This document shows positions 32,730 through 41,187 of a stretch of 64,000 nt of DNA, one piece after another. Position numbers and translations under genes: made by a program. The stretch covers positions 73,532 to 137,531 of the forward strand of contig CAZTOW010000025.1 in NCBI GenBank assembly GCA_964615375.1. Direction: 5' to 3'. The notes beneath the pieces are model-generated. The model had not been told where the DNA came from, made no database searches, and saw only the letters and a program-made list of their open reading frames with translations. Origin of the DNA: CAZKWG01 sp964615375. Lineage in GTDB: Bacteria > Myxococcota_A > UBA796 > CAZKWG01. How positions within the stretch are numbered: the stretch's first letter is position 1; every line of letters begins with the position of its first letter.

Positions 32730-34003
32730 GGCGCACGCTCGTAGAGGAAGACGGCGTTGGCGTCGTAGCCCGTCACCGTGAACTCCTGGTCTCCGTCGCC
32801 GTCCACGTCGAGCGGCGTCATGCCCGCCGCGTTGGTCAGCCCCTCCAACAGCGTGTGGGAGCGGAAGGCCCCATCCTCCTGGATGAGGAGGAAGATCCTC
32901 GGGTCTCCGTCCCCGGACAGCGTGATGTCCTGGTCCCCGTCACCGTCCACGTCCAGGAGCCCGAAGACCCCGGGCGCCGCCGCCGCGCCGCCGCCCTCGA
33001 GCGAGAAGCCGCTGGCGATCTCCGTCCGCGCCCAGGGCTCGCGCGGGTCCGCCCCCGGCGTGTAGAGGGCGAGGCTGGGCGCCCAGGGATCGCCCTCCCC
33101 CGTGTGGTTGGAGCCCAGCGCCCCCCGGGTCCCCTCCCCCAGCAGACCGGCCGCCCAGCCGAGCTGGATGGCGGGCCCGCTGTCCGGGTCGATGGCGTGG
33201 GAGGTCCAGGCGCCTCCGTCCTGCTCCAGCCAGACGAAGCCCTCGCCCTCGGCGGCCGCGGGCGCGAAGTACTGCGCGCTCAACAGGTCGAGGTCGCCGT
33301 CCTCGTCCACGTCCACCGCCTCGGGCAGGCTGCCCAGCCCCTCGACCAGGAGCTCGGGGGAGTCCGAGAAGGGCTCGCTCCCCGCCTGCCCGCGCCAGAG
33401 CCAGGCCTCCGCGGCGTCCCCGCTGCCCAGCGGCAGCCCGAGGCTCTCGCCCACGCTCACCAGGTCAGTGAGCCCGTCCCCGTCGAGGTCGGCCAGCACG
33501 CCCCGGTGGTAGAACAGGTCGGCCCCCGGCGGCACGAGGTCGTGGCGGACCCAGCCCCCGTCCTGCTCGAACCAGACCAGCCCGCCGCAGGAGGCGGTCC
33601 AGGGGTCGATCTGGCAGGTCAGGAAGCCCAGCCCCACGATCACGTCCAGGTCACCGTCCCCGTCCAGATCGTGCAGGACCGGGTCGTTGGGCCACTTCAG
33701 GCCCTCCGAGGCGTCAAAGATGGGCTCGGGCTCCCAGCGCCCGGGCTCGCCGGTCCCGCGCAGCAGGCTCAGCGTGCCGTTGGGGACGCTCACGCCGTCC
33801 TGCTGCCCGAAGGCCGCCAGGACCAGATCGGTGAGCCCGTCGCCGTCTACGTCCCCGGCCGCCGTGTACGCCGGCCCGCAGACGCCCGCCAGCGCCGTGT
33901 GGCGGGTGAGCTTCAGCTCCCCCGCGGAGACGGTCTCGGTCTCGCCCGCGACGTGCTCGCTGGCGCAGGGATCACCACAGCCGAGGAGGAAGATCAGCAG
34001 CAT
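32726..34003 (-). CDS. FG-GAP/VCBS-repeat lipoprotein
   Basis: The 425-residue product begins M-L-L-I-F-L-L-G-C, a lipobox with Cys9. It carries six D-x-D-G-D-G calcium-loop repeats (D-V-D-G-D-G-L-T-D-L-V-L, D-L-D-G-D-G-D-L-D-V-I-V, and so on, the last before the C terminus), the FG-GAP/VCBS pattern of beta-propeller adhesins. It is probably anchored in the outer membrane facing out or in the periplasm, and is coupled to the barrel gene. Confidence 0.85.
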   Translation of the reverse strand: MLLIFLLGCGDPCASEHVAGETETVSAGELKLTRHTALAGVCGPAYTAAGDVDGDGLTDLVLAAFGQQDGVSVPNGTLSLLRGTGEPGRWEPEPIFDASEGLKWPNDPVLHDLDGDGDLDVIVGLGFLTCQIDPWTASCGGLVWFEQDGGWVRHDLVPPGADLFYHRGVLADLDGDGLTDLVSVGESLGLPLGSGDAAEAWLWRGQAGSEPFSDSPELLVEGLGSLPEAVDVDEDGDLDLLSAQYFAPAAAEGEGFVWLEQDGGAWTSHAIDPDSGPAIQLGWAAGLLGEGTRGALGSNHTGEGDPWAPSLALYTPGADPREPWARTEIASGFSLEGGGAAAAPGVFGLLDVDGDGDQDITLSGDGDPRIFLLIQEDGAFRSHTLLEGLTNAAGMTPLDVDGDGDQEFTVTGYDANAVFLYERAP

Positions 34004-34016
34004 GGGGAATGGGACC

Positions 34017-34559
34017 TTATCGCGCCGGAGCCGCGGCGCTCATCAGCGCGGGCAGGGCGCCCTCCAGAGAGGCCAGCGAGCGCGCCGGATCCAGCAGGCG
34101 CTGGAGCAGCCCGCCCAGCACCATCGAGAGCACGCGGTCCACCTCCTCGGCGCCCAGCCCCAGCTCCCCGGCCAGGGCGGCGCGGTAGGCGTCCAGGGCG
34201 GCGGCGATGGGGGCGTGGGCCCGGGGCTCGGCCCGGTACCAGTCCAGGGCCACCAGCAGGGTGCGCTGGAGATCATCGGCGTTCTCGGCGATGTGTCGGC
34301 CCAGCGCCCCCAGGCGGTCCCCCGCCTCCGCCACAGACGCCAGCGCCTCGCGCACCTGACGCTCCACCTGGCGCTCCAGCATGGCCGAGAAGAGCTCGGG
34401 CTTGCCCGGGAACCAGTGGTAGAGCACGCCGGTGCTGGCCCCGAGCTCCCGCGCCAGATCGCGCATGGAGAGGGCGTGGAAGCCCCGGGCGGCGAAGAGG
34501 GCGAAGGCCGCGTCCAGGATCTCGGCGCGGCGCGCCTCGGCGGGCAGGGCCTTGGGCAT
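34017..34559 (-). CDS. TetR-family regulator of the alkane monooxygenase operon
   Basis: The 180-residue product has a TetR HTH (R-R-A-E-I-L-D-A-A-F-A-L-F-A-A-R-G-F-H-A-L-S-M-R-D-L-A-R-E-L, then G-V-L-Y-H-W-F-P-G-K) and a C-terminal helical ligand domain. The start ATG shares one base with the alkB stop (TGATG), so it is co-translated. It most likely represses the shared promoter by binding the two palindromes at 35642 and 35681, with alkane or fatty-acid-like inducers. Confidence 0.88.
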   Translation of the reverse strand: MPKALPAEARRAEILDAAFALFAARGFHALSMRDLARELGASTGVLYHWFPGKPELFSAMLERQVERQVREALASVAEAGDRLGALGRHIAENADDLQRTLLVALDWYRAEPRAHAPIAAALDAYRAALAGELGLGAEEVDRVLSMVLGGLLQRLLDPARSLASLEGALPALMSAAAPAR

Positions 34560-35626
34560 CAGGCGCGGGCCGGGCGGGAGGCCATGGCGGCCAGCCGCCC
34601 CTCCTCGGTCTGGAGGTGGCGGTCGATCACGGCGAAGAAGAGGGGCGGGACCAGGGCGAGCAGCACCATCGCCGGATATCCGGCCGGCAGCTCGGGCGCC
34701 TCCGCGAAGTGGCGCAGCGTGGGGTAGGGGCGGCCGGGGTTGGCGTGGTGGTCGGCGTGGCGGGTGAGCTCGAACAGCAGGGCCCGCGAGATCGGCCGGT
34801 CCGTGGTCCAGGAGTGGGCCGGGCGCACGCGCTCCCAGCGGCCGTCCGCCCCGCGCTCGCGGGCGAGCCCGTAGTGTTCCACGTAGTTGATGGTCTCCAG
34901 CAGCAGGACGGCGACGGCGGCCACGCCCAGCCAGGCGAGGCCCGCCACCGGCCCGAAGACGGCGAAGAAGGCCACCAGCGCCGCGGCCTGGGCCGCGAAG
35001 ACCGGCACCAGCTCGTTGTCCCAGCTCAGGGCCGGGCGCCCCTTGCGCGCGAGCCGCTCGGACTCGATGCGCCACGCGCTCTGGAGCCCGCCCACGACGG
35101 AGCGCGCGAAGAAGGGGTAGATCCACTCGCCGCGCCGCGCGCTGGCCGGGTCCTCGGGGGTGGCGACGCGGGCGTGGTGGCCACGGTTGTGCTCTACGAA
35201 GAAGTGGCCGTAGAGGTTCGTCCCGAAGAGGATCTTCGCCAGGAGCTGGTCACGCCGGTCGGCGCGGTGCCCCAGCTCGTGCCCGACATTGAAGCCCAGC
35301 GCGCCGAAGGTCGTCCCCACGCTGACGATGGCCCCGGCCAGCTCGAGGCCGCTGAGCGCGGGCGCCCGAAGGCCGAGCAGCACCAGCAGCCCGAGCTGCA
35401 CCGGCACCACCGCGTAGAGCAGCCAGTCGAAGCGCCGATCCTGGCGCCGCGCCGCCTCGGTCTCCGCCGGCGCGTTCTGGCGGGAGGAGGGCAGGAAGAG
35501 CTCGAGCACGGGGATCACGCCGAAGATCACGATGGGCAGGGCCCAGGCCCAGGGCCCGCCGAGCACGAGGGCGAGGAAGGCCAGGACGCTGATCAGGTGC
35601 ACGGAGACGAAGGCGTAGAGGGGCAT
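34559..35626 (-). CDS. alkB: Alkane 1-monooxygenase (AlkB-type diiron membrane hydroxylase)
   Basis: The 355-residue integral-membrane diiron enzyme oxidises medium or long-chain alkanes (or fatty acids, in relatives) at the terminal carbon. The His boxes are present: H-E-L-G-H (116-120), E-H-N-R-G-H-H (145-151), N-Y-V-E-H-Y-G-L and R-H-A-D-H-H. About six TM helices precede and separate them. The start ATG at 35626 has a-g-g-a-g 8 nt upstream; upstream codons in frame cover the operators. It needs rubredoxin and a reductase, not seen in the window. A TetR gene is coupled downstream. Confidence 0.92.
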   Translation of the reverse strand: MPLYAFVSVHLISVLAFLALVLGGPWAWALPIVIFGVIPVLELFLPSSRQNAPAETEAARRQDRRFDWLLYAVVPVQLGLLVLLGLRAPALSGLELAGAIVSVGTTFGALGFNVGHELGHRADRRDQLLAKILFGTNLYGHFFVEHNRGHHARVATPEDPASARRGEWIYPFFARSVVGGLQSAWRIESERLARKGRPALSWDNELVPVFAAQAAALVAFFAVFGPVAGLAWLGVAAVAVLLLETINYVEHYGLARERGADGRWERVRPAHSWTTDRPISRALLFELTRHADHHANPGRPYPTLRHFAEAPELPAGYPAMVLLALVPPLFFAVIDRHLQTEEGRLAAMASRPARA

Positions 35627-35641
35627 GGGGGGGGCTCCTGC

Positions 35642-35694
35642 ATAACGATCGTTATCTACCACAGGTCGCGCGAGGTGTCCATAACGATCGTTAT
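35642..35694 (-). promoter_or_regulatory. alkB promoter framed by two identical TetR operators
   Basis: The 14-bp palindrome ataacgatcgttat occurs at 35642-35655 and again at 35681-35694, 39 bp centre to centre. Read on the minus strand, a -35 tggaca (35681-35676) and a -10 tagata (35658-35653), 17 bp apart, lie between them: one operator covers the -10, the other touches the -35. This is a textbook layout for TetR auto-repression. Confidence 0.85.
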
Positions 35695-35939
35695 GCATGT
35701 GCCGCGCAGCCGCGAGGCGGGCCGCGGAACGCCGGGCTCGCGCGCGCCGGAATAGGAGGCCGCCGGGAACAGGAGTCCGCCTGCTGGGCGACATGCGACG
35801 CATGAACGGCGCCGGAGGCGCCCGGCGCGCGGCGAGCGCGGCGTCGGGGGGGCTCGACGCCGTCGAGGGCCTGCGGGAGCAGGTCCGAGCGGGGTCGAGC
35901 GGGGGGCAGCGCCCCTACTTTCGGGATAGGAGGCTGGCG
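35695..35939. other. Intergenic region upstream of the hydroxy-acid dehydrogenase
   Basis: The 5' part is the far side of the TetR operators. The frame of the dehydrogenase stays open here, but the encoded residues (Arg/Ala-rich) have no family character and a strong ribosome site lies at 35928-35933, so I treat this as leader. No other gene is visible. Confidence 0.4.
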
Positions 35940-37004
35940 ATGAACCTCTTCGAGCTGGAGCAGCGCGCGCTGGCGAGCCTGCCGGCCATGGCGCGGGACT
36001 ACTTCGCGGGCGGCGCCCGGGACGAGATCTGCCTGAGGGAGAACCGGGCGGCCTGGGACCGCCTGACCCTCCGCCATCGGGTGCTGGTGGACGTCTCCCG
36101 CGCGAGCCCGGCGACCACCGCGCTCGGCCACCCGGTCTCCGCGCCCATCCTCGTGGCGCCCACGGCCTTCCAGCGCCTCGCCCACGAGGACGGAGAGCTG
36201 GCCACCGCGCGCGCCGCCGGGCGGGCCGGGACCGTGATGATCCTGTCGAGCCTGTCGAACACGGACGTGGAGCAGGTCTGCGCCGCCGCCAGCGGGCCCA
36301 TCTGGTTTCAGCTCTACGTCTACAAGGACCGCGCCGCGACCGCCGCCCTGGTCGAGCGGGTGGAGGCCGCGGGCTGCCGCGCGCTGGTGCTCACGGCCGA
36401 CGCCGCCGTGCTCGGGACCCGCGAGCGCGACGTGAAGAACGGCTTTCAGCTCCCCCCCGGGCTGCGCGTGGCCAACGCGACAGCGCGGCACGCCACGCTG
36501 GGCGGCGTGGACGGCGGGAGCGGGCTCGCCCGCTGGGTGGCCGAGGCCCTGGACCCCGGGCTCACCTGGGCGGACGTGGACTGGCTGCGCGGCATCACCC
36601 GCCTGCCCATCCTGCTCAAGGGCGTGGTGCGCGGGGACGACGCCGCGCGGGCCGTAGACCACGGCGCGGCCGGGATCGTCGTGAGCAACCACGGCGGGCG
36701 CCAGCTCGACGCCTCCCCCGCCACCGCCACCGTGCTGGCCGAGGTCGTGGACGCGGTGGCCGGGCGGGCGGAGGTCTACGTGGACGGCGGGGTGCGGCGC
36801 GGGACCGACGTGCTCAAGGCCCTGTGCCTGGGCGCGCGGGGCGTGCTCCTGGGCCGCCCGGTGCTCTGGGGGCTGGCCACGGGCGGAGAGGACGGGGTGC
36901 TGGGGACGCTGGGCATGCTGCGCGCGGAGCTGGTGGAGGCGATGATGCTCGCGGGGTGCCCGAGCGTGGGGGCGGCGACGCGAGACCTGGTGGCGACGCG
37001 GTGA
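35940..37004 (+). CDS. FMN-dependent alpha-hydroxy-acid dehydrogenase/oxidase
   Basis: The 354-residue product is a (beta/alpha)8 FMN enzyme of the glycolate-oxidase/lactate-dehydrogenase family. Key segments: P-V-S-A-P-I-L-V-A-P-T-A-F-Q, the substrate lysine in I-L-L-K-G-V, the active-site His with S-N-H-G-G-R-Q-L-D, the phosphate-binding Y-V-D-G-G-V-R-R-G-T-D-V-L-K-A-L and G-A-R-G-V-L-L-G-R-P. The start ATG at 35940 follows a-g-g-a-g-g by 6 nt. It oxidises an L-2-hydroxy acid to the oxo acid; whether it passes electrons to oxygen or a quinone cannot be read. It diverges from alkB. Confidence 0.9.
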   Translation: MNLFELEQRALASLPAMARDYFAGGARDEICLRENRAAWDRLTLRHRVLVDVSRASPATTALGHPVSAPILVAPTAFQRLAHEDGELATARAAGRAGTVMILSSLSNTDVEQVCAAASGPIWFQLYVYKDRAATAALVERVEAAGCRALVLTADAAVLGTRERDVKNGFQLPPGLRVANATARHATLGGVDGGSGLARWVAEALDPGLTWADVDWLRGITRLPILLKGVVRGDDAARAVDHGAAGIVVSNHGGRQLDASPATATVLAEVVDAVAGRAEVYVDGGVRRGTDVLKALCLGARGVLLGRPVLWGLATGGEDGVLGTLGMLRAELVEAMMLAGCPSVGAATRDLVATR

Positions 37005-37107
37005 TGGGCGGACGAGCTCCCTGAGCGAGCGCCGGACGGATCGACGCTCAAGACTGGAGAGTTGCGCCCTCGACGGGACGGCCAATCCTTCCCCGTCTCC
37101 AACGCAC

Positions 37108-37137
37108 GAGACCTGTACAGGTGCCTGTACAGGTCTC
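37108..37137. promoter_or_regulatory. 30-bp inverted repeat built of two cctgtacagg palindromes
   Basis: gagacctgtacagg (37108-37121) and its exact reverse complement (37124-37137) flank tg. Each arm itself holds the palindrome cctgtacagg, so the site is two tandem palindromes. It lies between two convergent genes (37004 and 37194), which favours a shared 3' hairpin, but the nested symmetry is more typical of a protein-binding site. No T-tract follows. Confidence 0.55.
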
Positions 37138-37193
37138 AGGAGCGTCAGGATGTCCCGGGGTCTCCTACTGCGAGGAAACCCAGGTTCAACCTT

Positions 37194-38246
37194 CTAAAGA
37201 TTGTACATCATGTACTGCAGGACCAGCATCATGTCCGTGCTGGCGTTCTTCGCGACGCGGAAGGTCGAGTACACCACGCGGCCCTCGCCCGAGCCGAAGG
37301 AGACCAGCAGCGGCACGCTGGAGAGCGTGTAGCTGGAGGTGCCCTCGCGGTACTCCACGTTGCCGGAGAGGTGGACGCTGACGTAGTTCTCGGTCTGCGA
37401 GATGGGCGGCCACACGGGGAGATCATACTCGATGTCCACGTAGTTGGAGCCCAGCCAGTCGGCCATCGAGGAGTCGCTGACGGCGGCGGTCACGAGCCCG
37501 TACTCGCCAAGCTGCGCGTCGTCGATCTCGTCGTCGTTGCCGACGAAGTCGATCGCCTCGGGCCAGATGGTCTCGACATAGTCGTAGGCCCAGTCCGAAG
37601 CGTAGATCTGACCGCCGTTGTTGACGTAGTCCCGGATGTTCGTGGCGATCTGGTCGACCTGCGAGCTGTTGTCGCCGTAGAGGACGCCCTCCTCCAGGCA
37701 GCCGCCGTTGAGGAAGATGATGTCGTACTGGCCAAGAGACTCGGAGTCCAGCAGGAAGCTGGTGATCTCGCCCTCGGTCAGGCCGTCGATGACCTCGTAG
37801 TTGGCGAAGCCCATGTTGGAGAGCACGAGCTGGAAGTCATCGTAGTCGCCCGTGACCACCGCGACGTCGACCTCCAGCGGGTCGAAGCAGTCCGGCTCCT
37901 CGAGCTCGTAGGTCTCGCCGTCGTCGAGGTAGATCTCGTACTGCTCGAGGATCTCGTCCCCGTACTGCACGTAGACCGTGTACTCGTTCTTGCCCGGCAG
38001 CTCGGAGAGCGTGAAGTTGCCGTCGAGATCGGTGTAGGCGATGACCGTGTCGTAGAGCCGACCCTCAGAGTCGATGAGGTTGGTGTAGACCACGGCGTCC
38101 GCGAGCCAGTTGCGACCGTCGGCGCTGCAGACGCGCCCACGGATCTCGCCGGGCGCGATGCCGGCTTGCTCGTTGCCCTTGACGACGAAGCCGCGCTCGC
38201 TGCCGCAGGCGGCGAGGAAGAGAAGAACCGGAGTGAGCAGGCGCAC
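37194..38246 (-). CDS. Lipoprotein with carboxypeptidase-regulatory-like and GATase-like domains
   Basis: The 350-residue product has a lipobox (L-F-L-A-A-C; Cys14). Residues about 30-115 look like a carboxypeptidase-regulatory beta sandwich (I-R-G-R-V-C ... Y-T-D-L-D-G-N-F-T-L-S-E-L-P). The rest resembles a class I glutamine-amidotransferase-like Rossmann fold (V-D-V-A-V-V-T-G ... Y-D-I-I-F-L-N-G-G-C ... N-N-G-G-Q-I-Y-A-S-D-W-A), with a Cys in the nucleophile elbow position. The GTG start has a-a-g-g-a-g-g 5 nt upstream. The product is acidic and probably anchored at the outer membrane. Confidence 0.7.
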   Translation of the reverse strand: MRLLTPVLLFLAACGSERGFVVKGNEQAGIAPGEIRGRVCSADGRNWLADAVVYTNLIDSEGRLYDTVIAYTDLDGNFTLSELPGKNEYTVYVQYGDEILEQYEIYLDDGETYELEEPDCFDPLEVDVAVVTGDYDDFQLVLSNMGFANYEVIDGLTEGEITSFLLDSESLGQYDIIFLNGGCLEEGVLYGDNSSQVDQIATNIRDYVNNGGQIYASDWAYDYVETIWPEAIDFVGNDDEIDDAQLGEYGLVTAAVSDSSMADWLGSNYVDIEYDLPVWPPISQTENYVSVHLSGNVEYREGTSSYTLSSVPLLVSFGSGEGRVVYSTFRVAKNASTDMMLVLQYMMYNL

Positions 38247-38279
38247 GTATGCCTCCTTCGATGTCCATGCCAGGAGGAG

Positions 38280-38309
38280 ACTTTACACTCTCCCGAGGGG
38301 CCCGGTCAA
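38280..38309 (-). promoter_or_regulatory. Promoter of the 37194-38246 lipoprotein
   Basis: On the minus strand ttgacc (38309-38304) and taaagt (38285-38280) are 18 bases apart, ending 34 bases before the GTG start. The 250 bases beyond, up to the start at 38543, hold no gene I can support. Confidence 0.5.
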
Positions 38310-38542
38310 GCGCTTTTCCGAGGAGCGCGCCGGGGCTTGACGCGGATCGTGCGCTCGGGGTGCGGAGGCTCAGCCTTGGAAGACCGACCGGCTCAGGGCG
38401 TCCAGGCGCTCCATCTCCGCACGATTTTTGAGCGCGACTCGCCAGGATGAATAACGGCCGACTCACGTTCACGCAAGTCGTAAAATGCACAATCCCGCTC
38501 GACATCCCAGGCCCCTCTCGATAGAGCGGTCATCCACTCACA

Positions 38543-39496
38543 ATGGAATGCACCGTGCCCTCCGTCGTCCACGAGGCCCTGGTCGAGATCTTCCGCTCCC
38601 GCCCCAGCCTGGCGGCGGAGCTCCTGCACGCCACCTCCGGCACGCCGCCCTCAGAGGACGTGGAGTCCACGATCATCGAGGCAGACCTCTCCCAGGTCAC
38701 GCCCCCGGAGTACCGGGCCGACACGGCGGTGCGGCTGCGCGGCGCGCTGGACCTCGCGCTGGCGATCGAGGTCCAGCTCCGGCGCGAGCCCGAGAAGCTG
38801 CGAAAGTGGCCGGCTTATGGGGGTATCCTCCACGCGCGCCACGGCTGCCCGGCCGCCGTGCTGGTGGTCGCGATCGATCGGGCGACGGCGAGCTGGGCCT
38901 CAGCCCCCATCTCCTTCGGACCGGGCGCGGTGCTGAGGCCGCTGGTCATCGGCCCGGAGCAGGTGCCCCGCGTCTCGGACGCGGCCGAGGCCGCCGCCAA
39001 CCCCGAGATCGCGCTGCTCTCCGCGCTCACGCACGGGGCGGAGGATCGGTCGGCCGAGATCGGGATCGCGGCGGTCGAAGCGGCGGGCGCGCTGGACGAC
39101 GAGCGCGCGCGTCTGTATGTTGATCTCATCCTTCAGGCCCTGAGCGCGAGCGCGCGGGCTCATGTGGAGGCGTTCATGATCCAGGACTGGCAACCTCAGA
39201 GCGATTTTCTCCGCCGCCTGTACGCGGAGGCCGAGGCGCGCGGCGTCAGCGAGGGCGAGCGCAAGGGCATGATCGAGGGCGAGCGCAAGGGCATGATCGA
39301 GGGCGAGCGCAAGGGCATGATCGAGGGCGAGCGCAAGGGCAAGATCGCGCTCCTCCTGGCGATGCTCCGCCGTCGCTTCGGGCCGCTCGCACCCGAGCTC
39401 GAGCAGCGGGTCCTCCACGCGCCGGAAGCCTCGATCCAGCGCTGGGCGGAGGAGCTCCCCTTCGCCGACTCCGCCGAGGCTCTGCTGGCCCGCTGA
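38543..39496 (+). CDS. Rpn/DUF4351-type PD-(D/E)XK nuclease-like protein
   Basis: The 317-residue product resembles recombination-promoting (Rpn)/transposase-like PD-(D/E)XK proteins: an N-terminal half with Y-R-A-D-T-A-V and L-A-L-A-I-E-V-Q-L-R (Asp then E-x-Q in place of E-x-K), and a C-terminal DUF4351-like domain (L-L-L-A-M-L-R-R-R-F-G-P-L ... E-E-L-P-F-A-D-S-A-E-A-L-L). Between them are four perfect or near-perfect copies of G-E-R-K-G-M-I-E, a charged linker or coil. Q replacing the catalytic Lys is seen in this superfamily. The upstream leader is AT-richer than its surroundings. Confidence 0.75.
   Translation: MECTVPSVVHEALVEIFRSRPSLAAELLHATSGTPPSEDVESTIIEADLSQVTPPEYRADTAVRLRGALDLALAIEVQLRREPEKLRKWPAYGGILHARHGCPAAVLVVAIDRATASWASAPISFGPGAVLRPLVIGPEQVPRVSDAAEAAANPEIALLSALTHGAEDRSAEIGIAAVEAAGALDDERARLYVDLILQALSASARAHVEAFMIQDWQPQSDFLRRLYAEAEARGVSEGERKGMIEGERKGMIEGERKGMIEGERKGKIALLLAMLRRRFGPLAPELEQRVLHAPEASIQRWAEELPFADSAEALLAR
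39251..39346 (+). repeat. Four tandem 24-bp coding repeats
   Basis: Units of 24 bp (gagggcgagcgcaagggcat, then gatc) repeat without gaps at 39251, 39275, 39299 and 39323; only the last unit changes one base (atg to aag). They keep frame and encode the G-E-R-K-G-M-I-E linker of the nuclease-like gene. Identity this high suggests recent expansion by slippage. Confidence 0.95.
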
Positions 39497-39498
39497 GC

Positions 39499-39978
39499 TC
39501 AGCCCGCGTCCAGGGCGCGCCAGGTGCCCGAGCGCCCGCCCCGCTTCTCCAGCAGCCTCACACCGTCGATACGCACGCCGCGGTCGATGGCCTTGAGCAG
39601 GTCGTAGATCGTGAGCGCCGCCGCGGTCACCGCCGTCAGCGCCTCCATCTCCACGCCCGTGCGCCCGCGCGTGCGCGCCCTCGCCCGCACGCGCAGCCGC
39701 CCGTCCACGACCTCCACGCTCACGTCCACCGCGTCCAGCCCCAGCGGATGGCAGAGCGGGATGAGGTCGCTCGTCCGCTTGGCGCCCTGGATGCCCGCCA
39801 GCTCGGCGACCAGGAAGACGTCCCCCTTCTTCACGCGCCGCTCCGTCACCGCGGTGAGCGCCTCCGGCGAGAGCGAGACCCAGCCCTCCGCCAGCGCCTC
39901 GCGGTCGGTGACCTCCTTGTCGGCGACGTCCACCATGTGCGGGTGACCGCTCGCGTCCAGGTGCGTGAGCTCCTTCAC
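39499..39978 (-). CDS. moaC: Cyclic pyranopterin monophosphate synthase
   Basis: The 159-residue product converts the GTP-derived intermediate to cyclic pyranopterin monophosphate in molybdenum-cofactor synthesis. Family motifs are clear: H-M-V-D-V-A-D-K-E-V-T-D-R-E-A at the start, K-R-T-S-D-L-I-P-L-C-H-P-L (with conserved His and Lys) and T-G-V-E-M-E-A-L-T-A-V-T-A-A-A-L-T-I-Y-D-L. The GTG start overlaps the rlmI stop as GTGA. No other mo genes are near, so this is a scattered pathway gene. Confidence 0.93.
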   Translation of the reverse strand: MKELTHLDASGHPHMVDVADKEVTDREALAEGWVSLSPEALTAVTERRVKKGDVFLVAELAGIQGAKRTSDLIPLCHPLGLDAVDVSVEVVDGRLRVRARARTRGRTGVEMEALTAVTAAALTIYDLLKAIDRGVRIDGVRLLEKRGGRSGTWRALDAG

Positions 39979-41180
39979 GGACCCTCCAGGACCTCGTAGA
40001 CCATGTGCTTGAGGTAGCGAGACTCGGGGATGGCCGGGAGCACCGGGTGATCGGGGCCCTGCTCGCCCCGGCGCACCTGGCGCAGCCCGCGGCCGAGCTG
40101 GCGCGCGGCGGCCACCACCTCCGCCTCGAAGCGATCCTCCAGGATGTGCCAGGAGCAGCTCGAGGTGAACAGGAGCCCGCCCGGGCGCAGCAGCTCCATC
40201 GCCATCCGGTTCACCTCCCGGTAGGCATGCAGCGCGACCCCGGCCTTCTTCTTCGTCTTGGCGAAGGCGGGCGGATCCAGGAACACCGCGTCGAAGCGCT
40301 CCCCCTTGCCGCGCAGCTCGGCCATGGCCTCGCGCGCGTCCTTCGCCAGGATGGAGAGCCGGTCCTGGACCCCGTTCAGCGCGGCGTTCTCCGCGATGAT
40401 CTCGCAGGTCTTCGGGTTGTACTCGATGGCGACGCCCGAGGCCGCCCCGCTGGCCAGCGCGCCCACGGCCCAGGCGCCCGTGTTGGCGTAGACGTCCAGC
40501 ACCCGCAGCCCGCCGCACACCCGCGCCGCGAAGGCCCGGTTCTCCGCCTGATCGAAGAAGAAGCCCGTCTTCTGACCGCCCAGCACGTCGGCGTGCAGCT
40601 GGAGGCGACGCCCGCCCGGCAGGGGGTCGAGCTCGAAGCGCACGCGCTCCGGCACCTCCCCCCACCACACTCCGCTCTCCGCGCCGAGCCCCTCGAGCTG
40701 GCGCACCGCCGCCTCGTTGCGCAGGGCCACGCCCTTCGGCCCCAGCACGCGCTCAATGGCCTCGCGGAGCAGGGGGCGGCGCTGCTCCATGCCCAGCGTG
40801 GGCGTCTGGGCCACCAGCACGTCCTCGTAGCGGTCCAGGACCAGGCCCGGCAGGAAATCGGCCTCCCCCGCCACCAGTCGGTAGGCCCGCCGCCCCGGCA
40901 GCAGCCGCTCGCGCAGGCTCAGCGCCTGGCGCAGCCGGGCCTCGTAGAGCTCCACGCTGTCGGGGTCGGCGCCGGGGTCCCGCGTGAGGATCCGCGCCGT
41001 GATCAGGCTCGCCGGGTTCGCGTAGCCCCGGCCCAGGAAGCGCCCGTTGCTGGCGCGGATCTCCACCGCCGCGCCCGGCGGGATCGCCGCGACGTCGTCG
41101 GCGATCTCGTTGGAGAAGACCCAGGGGTGGCCATGCCGGACCCGCTGCTCGTGCCCCGGCTTCAGCGTCAGCGTCAGCAT
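39975..41180 (-). CDS. RlmI-like 23S rRNA m5C methyltransferase
   Basis: The 401-residue product has an N-terminal PUA domain (G-H-P-W-V-F-S-N-E-I ... G-R-F-L-G-R-G-Y-A-N-P), the linker L-P-G-L-V-L-D-R-Y, and a C-terminal Rossmann methyltransferase with L-D-V-Y-A-N-T-G-A-W, V-F-L-D-P-P-A-F and the catalytic Cys in S-S-C-S-W-H. This is the RlmI/RlmL-II family that methylates 23S rRNA (E. coli C1962). It lies 7 bases after the arginine deiminase gene. Confidence 0.88.
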   Translation of the reverse strand: MLTLTLKPGHEQRVRHGHPWVFSNEIADDVAAIPPGAAVEIRASNGRFLGRGYANPASLITARILTRDPGADPDSVELYEARLRQALSLRERLLPGRRAYRLVAGEADFLPGLVLDRYEDVLVAQTPTLGMEQRRPLLREAIERVLGPKGVALRNEAAVRQLEGLGAESGVWWGEVPERVRFELDPLPGGRRLQLHADVLGGQKTGFFFDQAENRAFAARVCGGLRVLDVYANTGAWAVGALASGAASGVAIEYNPKTCEIIAENAALNGVQDRLSILAKDAREAMAELRGKGERFDAVFLDPPAFAKTKKKAGVALHAYREVNRMAMELLRPGGLLFTSSCSWHILEDRFEAEVVAAARQLGRGLRQVRRGEQGPDHPVLPAIPESRYLKHMVYEVLEGP

Positions 41181-41187
41181 CTCGCCC

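Noticed and set aside
32855..35755. A 966-codon forward frame
   Set aside because: It is antisense to the FG-GAP, TetR and AlkB genes, and crosses their operators.
39251..39346. CRISPR-like array
   Set aside because: The 24-bp units are contiguous without spacers and keep a reading frame, so they are coding repeats.
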